From Clostridia bacterium (GTDB taxonomy: Bacteria; Bacillota_A; Clostridia; Oscillospirales; CAG-272), in the NCBI GenBank assembly GCA_017467205.1, contig JAFTSQ010000027.1, positions 1 through 64,000 on the forward strand: DNA of 64,000 nt, written 5' to 3'. The first letter of the stretch is position 1; every line of letters starts with the position of its first letter. Positions 1 to 6,083 of this stretch are shown in pieces. The notes beneath the pieces are model-generated. The model had not been told where the DNA came from. It saw nothing but the letters and a program-made list of their open reading frames with translations, and did no database searches. The translations under genes were made by a program, and so were the position numbers.

Positions 1-2
1 AG

Positions 3-179
3 GGAGAGGCGTTTGCCGAACATCTATACGAACGCCACAACGTACTGACAAAGATGCTTATAGCTCTAGGCGTTGATGAGGAAACCGCAACAGAGGATGC
101 CTTCAGTATCTAGCGCGTAATCAGAGACAAATCCTTCACGGCAGTAAAGAAGCACTATTTGGATTACAACAATCATTAA
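3..179 (+). pseudogene. DtxR/MntR-type metal-dependent repressor, C-terminal part, interrupted by TAG
   Basis: Only the 3' end lies in the window. The frame starting at base 3 reads GEAFAEHLYERHNVLTKML and then a GVDEETATEDA stretch, typical of the dimerisation/metal-binding domain of DtxR/MntR repressors (family pattern: YERH, LGVD, then Cys/Glu-x-x-Glu-His). A TAG stop lies at 111-113, exactly where the family has the Glu of the Glu-His metal-ligand pair, and the next codon is Arg instead of His. After the TAG the same frame continues with family-like sequence (RVIRDKSFTAVKKHY) to a TAA at 177-179. This looks like a decayed or C-terminally truncated regulator. A sequencing error could explain the TAG but not the His-to-Arg change as well. 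Confidence 0.6.
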
Positions 180-185
180 ATATTT

Positions 186-215
186 AGCGGCAAGGGTTTT
201 TTTGTCCTTGCCGCT
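186..215. terminator. Stem-loop between two convergent broken genes
   Basis: AGCGGCAAGG (186-195) pairs perfectly with CCTTGCCGCT (206-215) around a T-rich 10-base loop. It lies between the two converging genes and could terminate both. No strong T-tract follows on either strand. Confidence 0.55.
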
Positions 216-220
216 ATGCT

Positions 221-492
221 TTATTCTGTATCTGTCTGCATCTCCATCGCCAACCTTGTGCCGAGTTTGAAAGCATACTCAAAGATGGCTGCTTCGGCAA
301 GGCTTATATACTCGCTCCAACAATTGTGGAACTTTTCGAATGTTTCCTTCTGCTCGTCGGTGAAGCTTTTTTGAGCTCCTTGTTATGCCTTGACATATAG
401 CCGAGGAGTTCCTTCATATCTTTTGAGTTGGTTCTGCTGTCCTCTTGCGGTATTATGTTTCCGTGCCACGGTTCTTTTATCGTACTTTTCAT
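221..492 (-). pseudogene. Frameshifted small Clostridia protein (DUF6809-like)
   Basis: The minus-strand frame from ATG 492 (AGGAGG eight bases upstream) gives MKSTIKEPWHGNIIPQEDSR and runs through RHNKELKKA; it then diverges in a run of six T (plus strand 367-372). Adding one base to that run restores FTDEQKETFEKFHNCWSEYI and a LAEAAIFEYAFKLGTRLAMEMQ end, stopping at 221-223. The joined product (about 90 residues) matches my memory of the small DUF6809 family common in gut Firmicutes: W-(Y/H)-GNI near the start, DEQKE-x-FEKF in the middle, F-x-LG-x-R near the end. The uncorrected frame reads on to 304 with unrelated sequence. Either a real single-base deletion or a homopolymer sequencing error; family function is unknown. 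Confidence 0.55.
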
Positions 493-654
493 AGGTTGCA
501 CCTCCTGTTAGCACAACAACATACCACAGAAGAGAGAGGAAGTCCATACCTTTTTCGAAAATAAATCCAACTTTTTTCGCAAGGTCTTTTCTTTGCTATT
601 GCATATCAAATTTTCGTGTTAAAAGAAGTGGCTCGGTTTACAATTATGGTTTCT

Positions 655-691
655 AAAAACGGCAAAATTCCGCAGAATCTTGCCGTTTTCT
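655..691 (-). terminator. Rho-independent terminator
   Basis: AACGGCAAAATTC / GAATCTTGCCGTT stem followed on the minus strand by TTTTT, eight bases past the stop of the 699-1640 gene. Confidence 0.75.
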
Positions 692-698
692 ATCGCTT

Positions 699-1640
699 TT
701 ATTTTACATCAAATTCAAGTCCCACGATATCGTCGGCAAAGAAGAGCTTGCCGAATATGTACTTGTTCGAAGCCGACTCCGAAAGAGTAATAACTCTGCC
801 GTCATACCAGTCGAGGTCCTCTCCCATAGCAGGGCCCTCTACCTCTTTTACGCATTTATCGAGGAAATAAACCGGCGCGCCGTCAAGCACCTCTCCCGAA
901 TCGCTCGCTTCCCACTCTCTGTATACGTAGTATACCGAGCTCGTAAGTCCATGCGAGGTGGAAATCACCATATATCCGTCGGGAGTGAAGCAAACGCCCT
1001 GTGCATAGTTGCCTATCGAATATATCTTGTCGGGGCTTTCAAGGTCGTCATGCGAATATCTTTCAACTATCGCGTGGTTGGTGCCGCTTTCCGTTTCGTA
1101 AATATGCTCCTTTTGCTTGCCGGCGGGGTCGTTGTACTCACCGACGTAAACGAACTCCTCGTCTGCAAAAACGAAGGATGCGGCAGAGTTGACCTCAACG
1201 CCCGAGCCGATATCAACGGTGTCGCCGTTTTCAGCGGCAAGGATGTCCGAAAGCGAGGCTATAAAGAGCTTGCTAGCATTAGAGATGTAAACTACGTCTG
1301 CGGTGGTAGCGATGCCGCCCGCGTGGCCGGTATACGCCTTTCCGTCCGAGGTAAGCTCAACGTAGTAGGAATTACTGTCAAAATCGGTAACGTAGATGCG
1401 GCTGTTTCTGTCGTCCTGCATATAGCCGGAAACGAGAATTACTTCGTTTTCTTCAGAAACGCAAATGCCCTGACAAACGAATCCGTCGGAAAGACCTGGG
1501 TTCTTGCAGAGCGTCTTTTCCATAGAGTAGTATTCTCCGTAGATTGCGAATTTGGCAACGTTCAGTCCTCCGATGACAAGAACTACGATGACTAAAAGAG
1601 ATAAAAGAGTTTTACATAAAAAACGGAATAAGATTTTCAT
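699..1640 (-). CDS. Membrane-anchored beta-propeller-like protein
   Basis: I do not recognise a named family. The start is the ATG at 1640 (MKILFRFLCKTLLSLLVIVV), which has GGGAG 11 bases upstream; an upstream TTG at 1658 overlaps that ribosome site and is unlikely. The N-terminus has one strong membrane segment (about residues 8-27), so the remaining roughly 285 residues are probably outside the cell. The body has short beta-rich repeats with propeller-like phrases (GICVSEENEVILVSGY, YVTDFDSNSYY, GVCFTPDGYMVISTSHG), reminiscent of NHL/YncE-like folds that track a substrate or signal. No catalytic motif is visible. It is monocistronic, with its own terminator and a likely promoter at 1676-1704. 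Confidence 0.6.
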   Translation of the reverse strand: MKILFRFLCKTLLSLLVIVVLVIGGLNVAKFAIYGEYYSMEKTLCKNPGLSDGFVCQGICVSEENEVILVSGYMQDDRNSRIYVTDFDSNSYYVELTSDGKAYTGHAGGIATTADVVYISNASKLFIASLSDILAAENGDTVDIGSGVEVNSAASFVFADEEFVYVGEYNDPAGKQKEHIYETESGTNHAIVERYSHDDLESPDKIYSIGNYAQGVCFTPDGYMVISTSHGLTSSVYYVYREWEASDSGEVLDGAPVYFLDKCVKEVEGPAMGEDLDWYDGRVITLSESASNKYIFGKLFFADDIVGLEFDVK

Positions 1641-1675
1641 AATTTCATATTCTCCCAAAGGGTATTAATGTAATT

Positions 1676-1704
1676 ATAGTAACACAAACGGGCGCGTTTG
1701 TAAA
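1676..1704 (-). promoter_or_regulatory. Probable sigma-A promoter of the propeller-like gene
   Basis: Minus strand: -35 TTTACA (1699-1704), 17-base spacer, -10 TACTAT (1676-1681). An overlapping TATAAT (1673-1678) would need a 20-base spacer. The spacer contains ACGCGC, like several other promoters in the window. Confidence 0.45.
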
Positions 1705-1740
1705 TAAAAAACGGCAGATTTTTTGCAAATCTGCCGTTTT
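1704..1740 (-). terminator. Rho-independent terminator
   Basis: AAAACGGCAGATTT / AAATCTGCCGTTTT stem-loop with TTTTTTA following on the minus strand, just past the stop of the Veg-like gene. Confidence 0.8.
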
Positions 1741-1755
1741 GATGACGAATAGAGG

Positions 1756-1995
1756 TTAAATCTCTAAAATTTCTACCTGACGGGTTAGCACGTCGGTATA
1801 CTGAACAGAGTGGGATCTCGGATAACCGCCCTCGCACTCCTCAATTATGAAAATGTTCGGGTACACCGCCTTAATAACAGCTCTGACTCCGTCGAGCACT
1901 ATCTTCGGGCGCGTGAATCTTATATTAACGCGGATATTTGGATTTGTTTCATAGAGGTGCTTGATAGCACTCTTGATTTCGTCTATCGTAATCAT
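1756..1995 (-). CDS. Small Veg-like protein
   Basis: 79 residues, with AGGTGAG ahead of ATG 1995. The order of motifs, RPKIVLDGVRAVIKAVYPNI then FIIEE and a YTDVLTRQVEIL end, follows Veg of Bacillota (about 80-90 residues: basic start, a G-(V/I)-x-x-x-YP-x-(V/I)-F segment, then a Y-x-DVLT end). Veg is a small protein of poorly known biochemistry linked to biofilm formation in Bacillus subtilis. The assignment is by pattern only; identity to Veg is not high and the N-terminus is unusual. It is 11 bases downstream of the 2007-2255 gene and co-transcribed with it. Confidence 0.45.
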   Translation of the reverse strand: MITIDEIKSAIKHLYETNPNIRVNIRFTRPKIVLDGVRAVIKAVYPNIFIIEECEGGYPRSHSVQYTDVLTRQVEILEI

Positions 1996-2006
1996 ACTCT
2001 CACCTA

Positions 2007-2255
2007 TCAGCCAAAATATTCGCTGACGTCCGCCTTGTCGTTCAGCTGCTTTTTAACGCGAACTATAATTGACGCATCCGCCTGCTCCTCGACAGAAACT
2101 ATGAGGTAGCGGGTCTTGTTTTTCTCGAGCTCGCGCTTGTACTTTTCTACCTCTTGGCGATTGTACGCGAGTTGAGATTCAAGGCTGAATCCGCAGTCTT
2201 CCTTCTGCAAAAAGACGAGCGTCTGACTGATACATCCTGCTTTTACACGCTTCAT
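2007..2255 (-). CDS. Conserved small protein of unknown function
   Basis: 82 residues from ATG 2255 (MKRVKAGCISQTLVFLQKED), chosen because GAGAGGAGG lies nine bases upstream; the frame extends further upstream but without a ribosome site. The middle is a charged helix (NRQEVEKYKRELEKNKTRYL) followed by a short beta-rich end (SIIVRVKKQLNDKADVSEYF). The type is familiar from Clostridia genomes, but I know no function. It has a strong promoter at 2408-2436 with a leader of about 145 bases and forms an operon with the Veg-like gene. Confidence 0.6.
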   Translation of the reverse strand: MKRVKAGCISQTLVFLQKEDCGFSLESQLAYNRQEVEKYKRELEKNKTRYLIVSVEEQADASIIVRVKKQLNDKADVSEYFG

Positions 2256-2407
2256 TAAAAATTCCTCCTCTCTCGATGTTGCGGTTCGGGCAGAGCCGAC
2301 AGAATCGTAATACAGAGAGGATTTGCGAAACGTATAGTTTAGACGCATCCGGCTGCCGCAGATACGAATAGGCTACATCGCTCTCGTGGTAGGTTTTCTA
2401 CAATATA

Positions 2408-2436
2408 ATTATAGCATTTTTTGAGGAAAATTTCAA
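2408..2436 (-). promoter_or_regulatory. Sigma-A promoter
   Basis: Minus strand TTGAAA (2431-2436), 17-base spacer, TATAAT (2408-2413), upstream of the small-protein operon. The stretch 2256-2407 is its untranslated leader; no riboswitch was recognised in it. Confidence 0.75.
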
Positions 2437-2521
2437 GCGAAAAAATCGTTTTTTTTGAAAAATGTGCCCGATGCCGTGGATTTATTCGGAGAAAACGAAT
2501 AGCGCAGAGCGTTACTGTGTT

Positions 2522-3877
2522 TTATATATCGGTAGTATCTGCGATAAACTGTGATAAGCCTTCCCATTCCTCAACAGCGGCAGGCTCTTCGTGGCTTATG
2601 CGTATAACGCCCCCGTCCTCGCAAAGCAAAATCCTATCGCCGTCAGCGCATTTTGCAATCACCGCGCCGTCAATCTTTTTTTCAAGCAAGCCTTCGGCTT
2701 GAAGCTCTTTTGAAAATATGCGGTCTTCCGCTACGGCATCTTCGTATGAAAAAAGCTCGTACTCATCCGAAAGAAATCCGCCGTTTGCAACAGAATAGTA
2801 GGGGAGGAGCGGTGCGTATTTCGTGTCGGCTATTTTTTCGGCAAATGCCTTGGGCATAGCCCTTTTGAAATCCTCTTTTCTCTCACGCTTTGCGCTCCGC
2901 AGAATTTTCAGCGCATCCTTTTCGGAAACGGCTCGCGCGGGGCGCGGCGTGCTCTTCAGCTTTTCGTACTCTTTTATGCTCTCGTTTATATAAGAGAGTG
3001 CAGGTCGAGCCATAACCGCCGTGTTATCAACGGCGTATCCTAATGGCGCGTCCTTGACCGTCAGAGCAGGGCGGAGCGCGCTTTTGGGGAGTGCTTTTTC
3101 ACGAATCAATATGTCGGCAAAGTCCTTGTGAATCAAAAAAGTATTTTTGCCGACGAAGGAATAGCGCCCCGGCAAGTATGCGTGAGCAATATTACAGCTT
3201 GGCATATCCGACTCAAGATAGCAGTCCTGCAAATCGATTCCTTGAATGTCGTAAAATATTTTTGCGATTTTGGGAAGATATCCGCCAAGGGCGGCAATTC
3301 TTCGTTTATCGCTCTTTATCCCTCTGTCAGTTGCGATTTTTGGAATTTGGTTGTTAGAGTAGAGATGAAAGTATTGCTCGGCGGCATATCTGCCCAAGTC
3401 GCTTGCATAACAGAAGTCAACGTCAGAGATACCGTGTCGGATGCAGGCATCTCTGAAACGCTCGGGCACGAGAACAAAGTCGCCGTAGCATTTTGGTGAA
3501 GCCTTCATTTCCCGATGGGCGCGTATATTCAAAACCTCAACGCTCCCACCAACCGCACTCTTGCATTTGCGGCTGTCGGCGATAGTTGTGTCCTTGAGCT
3601 GTTCGGGAACTAACTCATACCAAAGGCTTTCGTAATCGGAATAAGTCCTTGAGTAAATGCCTCGCGCTCCCCATCCGTTCGCCTTGCAGAATTTCTCGAT
3701 TTCGAATAGAATCTCGTCTGCGCGCGAGTCTGACAGATTGAGCTTGCACCAACCGACGCAGTCGCACCTCAGCCCAAGCGAATGGACGAATTCTATATTT
3801 TTTCTGTATTTTTCTTCATCATAGTTTTTCCCGTCCATACTGTCGAGAATCCAAAGCAGCACCTCGGTGTATTTCAT
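2522..3877 (-). CDS. Protein with C-terminal SMI1/KNR4 (SUKH)-like domain
   Basis: 451 residues from ATG 3877, which has GGAGG five bases upstream (the frame's TTG at 3889 overlaps that site). The last 120 residues look like a SUKH/SMI1-KNR4 domain: LLPYYSVANGGFLSDEYELF, later GDRILLCEDGGVIRISHEE, and a closing WEGLSQFIAD. SUKH domains bind partner proteins and in bacteria are often immunity proteins against contact-dependent or secreted toxins. The N-terminal 300 residues are not recognised; they are rich in Cys, Tyr and Arg with no signal peptide, so the product is cytosolic. No toxin gene is adjacent, so an immunity role is not supported by context. It is monocistronic. Confidence 0.5.
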   Translation of the reverse strand: MKYTEVLLWILDSMDGKNYDEEKYRKNIEFVHSLGLRCDCVGWCKLNLSDSRADEILFEIEKFCKANGWGARGIYSRTYSDYESLWYELVPEQLKDTTIADSRKCKSAVGGSVEVLNIRAHREMKASPKCYGDFVLVPERFRDACIRHGISDVDFCYASDLGRYAAEQYFHLYSNNQIPKIATDRGIKSDKRRIAALGGYLPKIAKIFYDIQGIDLQDCYLESDMPSCNIAHAYLPGRYSFVGKNTFLIHKDFADILIREKALPKSALRPALTVKDAPLGYAVDNTAVMARPALSYINESIKEYEKLKSTPRPARAVSEKDALKILRSAKRERKEDFKRAMPKAFAEKIADTKYAPLLPYYSVANGGFLSDEYELFSYEDAVAEDRIFSKELQAEGLLEKKIDGAVIAKCADGDRILLCEDGGVIRISHEEPAAVEEWEGLSQFIADTTDI

Positions 3878-3919
3878 TCCATCCTCCAAGCTTAAGCTTT
3901 ATTATATCATACCATATAT

Positions 3920-3948
3920 ATCATACCATATGCTGTGCGAATTGTCAA
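3920..3948 (-). promoter_or_regulatory. Sigma-A promoter of the SUKH-like gene
   Basis: Minus strand TTGACA (3943-3948), 17-base spacer, TATGAT (3920-3925). A direct repeat of TATCATACCATA duplicates the -10 region a few bases downstream, giving a second possible -10. Confidence 0.75.
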
Positions 3949-3976
3949 TGAAGCCTATTGCCGATGGCATTAACAA

Positions 3977-4011
3977 AAGCCTCGCTCTGCTATTCGCACA
4001 GAGCGAGGCTT
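3977..4011 (-). terminator. Rho-independent terminator
   Basis: Perfect 13-bp stem AAGCCTCGCTCTG / CAGAGCGAGGCTT (3977-3989 with 3999-4011), followed on the minus strand by TTTTG. It ends the oxidoreductase transcript. Confidence 0.85.
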
Positions 4012-4018
4012 GGTTTGG

Positions 4019-5263
4019 TTAGCCTTTGCCAAAGTTATCATATCTCTCACACATCTCGTCGGTAATTTCCACGGGATGCGAGCAGCAAGCAATCGTGGGC
4101 TCGCCGCCGTTTGTATCAAAGAAGGGGGAAATACGGTCGTTTTCGTATTTCTTGCGGTCCTCTTCATTATGGAAATCGGGAATATCGTAGGGAGTACCGA
4201 GCTCAAGCATACTGCGGTGCGAAAGGATAGCAACCGACGCCATAGTAGTTGAAAAATACTCGTCGAACATAGGGCGTCTTTGCTCGCGAATGCAGTCGAA
4301 GAACTCGCGGATAACGAGGAAGTCGCCGCCTCCGTGTCCTTCCTTTTCGATAAGCTTTTCGTCCTTATCCTTCCAGGAGGGCGTGTAGGTGTTGACGATC
4401 TCCTTGTCGGCGGGAACGTCCCACTTGTTGAATATAAGAGATACCTTTTCGCTATCGCCGCGAACGTTCTGTATCTGTCCGCGCTCTCCGCAAATGCGGT
4501 AGGAATTTTCCTCATAGCCGAAGGCTGCGCAGCCGGTAAAGCGGAAGACCGAGTCGTCGTCGTTTATACTCGTGATAATAGCCGCACGGTCCTGAACCGG
4601 CCAAAGCTCTGTTATAGTTCCCTTGGGGAAGGGTGCGTAAACGGGAAGTGCGGTAACGCGCTTCGGCGTAGCACCGGTCATATACATAAGGGGTGCTAAC
4701 GCGTGAGTTACGTAATAGGAGCGGGGAAGGAAGTTTCTCCAGTGCTTAAGATACGGGCGAAGGTGCTTGACAAGCCCGTGATTTTTGGGGTCTAACGGAT
4801 GATTGTATTCGCCCTCTGCGTAGAGGCACTTTCCGAGAACGCCCGACTGATAAACGCGGCGCATCTCAAGGTTGAACTTCATAAAGGGATAATTTTCCGC
4901 GATCATAAAGTAAGCAGAGCTTTTTTCTGCCGCACGGACGAGCGCAACTCCGTCTGCCATCGTCGCGTTGCTTGCGCACTCGCTGAGCACGTGTATGCCG
5001 CGCTCAAGAGCCTTGATTGCGTACGGCGTATGCTCGTGGAAATAGTTGCAAAGGAAAATAGCCTCAAGTCCCTCGTGATTTATAAAATCGTCGAAGGAGG
5101 TATAGGTGGCAAGGTCAGCTCCGAGTATCTTCTTTGCATTATCGAGCTTTTCTTGATTGATGTCGCAAACGGCAACAATATCGCCGTCGTTGGCAAGAAT
5201 AGAATTGTAAAACGAGCCGCCTCTTCCAAGTCCGAAAACGCCGAATTTAACAGTTCTTTTCAT
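4019..5263 (-). CDS. Gfo/Idh/MocA-family NAD(P)-dependent oxidoreductase
   Basis: 414 residues, GGAGG eight bases before ATG 5263. The N-terminal Rossmann domain (about 1-125) has the dinucleotide motif FGVFGLGRGGSFY and the family's VAVCDIN. The family's E-K-P loop is replaced by HVLSECASNATM, so the usual catalytic Lys of the EKP motif is absent at that position. The C-terminal alpha/beta domain follows (NYPFMKFNLEMRRVYQSG, then GEYNHPLDP). Members oxidise or reduce sugars, inositols or their derivatives; the substrate cannot be read here. Some members with long C-termini and this arrangement work on glycans. The gene is monocistronic, with its own promoter, an adjacent palindrome and a terminator, which fits a substrate-regulated catabolic enzyme. 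Confidence 0.85.
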   Translation of the reverse strand: MKRTVKFGVFGLGRGGSFYNSILANDGDIVAVCDINQEKLDNAKKILGADLATYTSFDDFINHEGLEAIFLCNYFHEHTPYAIKALERGIHVLSECASNATMADGVALVRAAEKSSAYFMIAENYPFMKFNLEMRRVYQSGVLGKCLYAEGEYNHPLDPKNHGLVKHLRPYLKHWRNFLPRSYYVTHALAPLMYMTGATPKRVTALPVYAPFPKGTITELWPVQDRAAIITSINDDDSVFRFTGCAAFGYEENSYRICGERGQIQNVRGDSEKVSLIFNKWDVPADKEIVNTYTPSWKDKDEKLIEKEGHGGGDFLVIREFFDCIREQRRPMFDEYFSTTMASVAILSHRSMLELGTPYDIPDFHNEEDRKKYENDRISPFFDTNGGEPTIACCSHPVEITDEMCERYDNFGKG

Positions 5264-5301
5264 TTTGTGTCCTCCAAAAAATTGAGTGTTTCCTTGAATC
5301 C

Positions 5302-5355
5302 ATTATAACATCTCACATTGGCACGGGCAATGGAAAGAATCCATAAATCTATGGA
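5302..5355 (-). promoter_or_regulatory. Promoter plus upstream palindrome of the oxidoreductase gene
   Basis: Minus strand TTGCCC (5325-5330), 17-base spacer, TATAAT (5302-5307). Ten bases upstream of the -35 is the palindrome TCCATA-AATC-TATGGA (5340-5355), a candidate regulator site. Confidence 0.65.
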
Positions 5356-5457
5356 AAAAATATTGCAGTTGAAAGGACGCTGCCTGTGGCTTTAGGCGTT
5401 TTTTGTAAGCTTATTTTACAGGCATTTCAAGCGCTTCGCAAGCGATTCCTCTAAAGG

Positions 5458-5789
5458 CTCTCTCCGGGAGGGAGCTGTCGCCACAGGCGACTGAGGGAGA
5501 GCGCGTCCCCATCACGCCAAAGGCGTGTATGGAATCCGCAACTTGTTGCGGTATGGAATTGGCACGAAGTGCCGAATGGAATCATCGCGAAGTGATGTAT
5601 GGCATCAAGCCTGCGGCATGTATATCCCGCTGGGTATTGCTACGCGGGGGGCGCGTAGGCGGTGATTGTTCCGCTTGAGTGTTAGGGAGAAGCTTGAACG
5701 CCGCGTTACGCAAGATACCGCGAAAGCCGAGTGCCTCAAGATAGCTTCGTGCCTGCGGTATGCGGCACAGCGAGCGGCTATGCCGCTCG
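5458..5789. repeat. Array of short hairpins with a 23-base period, plus flanking hairpins
   Basis: Non-coding. A larger nested stem-loop (about 5458-5502, core GTCGCC-ACA-GGCGAC) is followed by five small hairpins: CACGCC/GGCGTG at 5513, CCGCAA/TTGCGG at 5536, GGCAC/GTGCC at 5561, CATCGC/GTGATG at 5583 and CAAGCC/GGCATG at 5606. Arms differ in sequence but loops are 3-4 bases, and the linkers are copies of TATGGAAT (TATGGCAT in the last). Starts are spaced 22-25 bases. Two further hairpins lie at 5640-5658 (CTACGCG/CGCGTAG) and 5771-5789 (CGAGCGGC/GCCGCTCG). I know of similar interspersed elements in gut Clostridia but not of a name. No protein-coding gene was seen in 5331-5851. Confidence 0.75.
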
Positions 5790-5799
5790 GCTGACCGCC

Positions 5800-5867
5800 C
5801 CAGCTACCCCTGCCAACAAAAGAAGGCACCCACACGGGTGCCTTCTTTTGTTGGCAGGGGTAGCTGG
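5800..5867. repeat. Perfect 32-bp inverted repeat overlapping the tRNA-Gln 3' end
   Basis: Arms 5800-5831 and 5836-5867 are exact reverse complements around a 4-base loop. The inner part (AAAAGAAGGCACCC and its complement) serves as the tRNA terminator on the minus strand. The outer part of the right arm is the last 16 bases of the tRNA gene (T-arm, acceptor strand and CCA), so the left arm holds a second, inverted copy of that tRNA end. Confidence 0.9.
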
Positions 5868-5926
5868 ATTCGGACCAGCGAATGCAGGAGTCAAAGTCCT
5901 GTGCCTTACCGCTTGGCTATACCCCT
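5852..5926 (-). tRNA. tRNA-Gln (anticodon TTG)
   Basis: 75 bases on the minus strand including an encoded CCA (5852-5854). Acceptor strands AGGGGTA / TACCCCT, D-arm AGCCAAGCGGTAAGGC, anticodon loop centred on TTG within GGACTTTGACTCC, and a T-arm with TCCGAA. It has its own promoter (5942-5970) and a terminator formed by the adjacent inverted repeat. Confidence 0.95.
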
Positions 5927-5941
5927 ATTAAATACCAAAGC

Positions 5942-5970
5942 ATTATAACACAAAAAGTGATTTCTGTCAA
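5942..5970 (-). promoter_or_regulatory. Promoter of tRNA-Gln
   Basis: Minus strand TTGACA (5965-5970), 17-base spacer, TATAAT (5942-5947): full consensus. Confidence 0.9.
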
Positions 5971-6019
5971 GTGGTATAGGCGAAAGTTTATAAAGGTTTG
6001 AAAAACCAAAAATTTTTTA

Positions 6020-6048
6020 TTGACACGCGCGTGAGTTTCCAGTAAAAT
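6020..6048 (+). promoter_or_regulatory. Promoter of the membrane protein/LemA operon
   Basis: TTGACA (6020-6025), 17-base spacer, TAAAAT (6043-6048). The spacer begins with the palindrome CACGCGCGTG. Confidence 0.85.
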
Positions 6049-6083
6049 ATAAATGACGATACAAGCATCAAAGGAGGGCTCAT

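Noticed and set aside
3..179. TAG recoded as an amino acid in this organism
   Set aside because: The adjacent ligand His is also changed, and a single in-frame TAG in a gene fragment is better explained by decay or error.
1638..1658. TTG start at 1658 for the propeller-like gene
   Set aside because: It overlaps the GGGAG ribosome site that properly serves ATG 1640.
5513..5620. CRISPR-like array from the regular 23-base spacing
   Set aside because: The recurring sequence is only 8 bases and the intervening units are self-complementary hairpins, not unique spacers. No cas genes are present.
5605..5948. Small frames of 60-80 residues in the 5.6-5.9 kb repeat region
   Set aside because: They arise from the GC-rich hairpins and tRNA-Gln and have no ribosome site.
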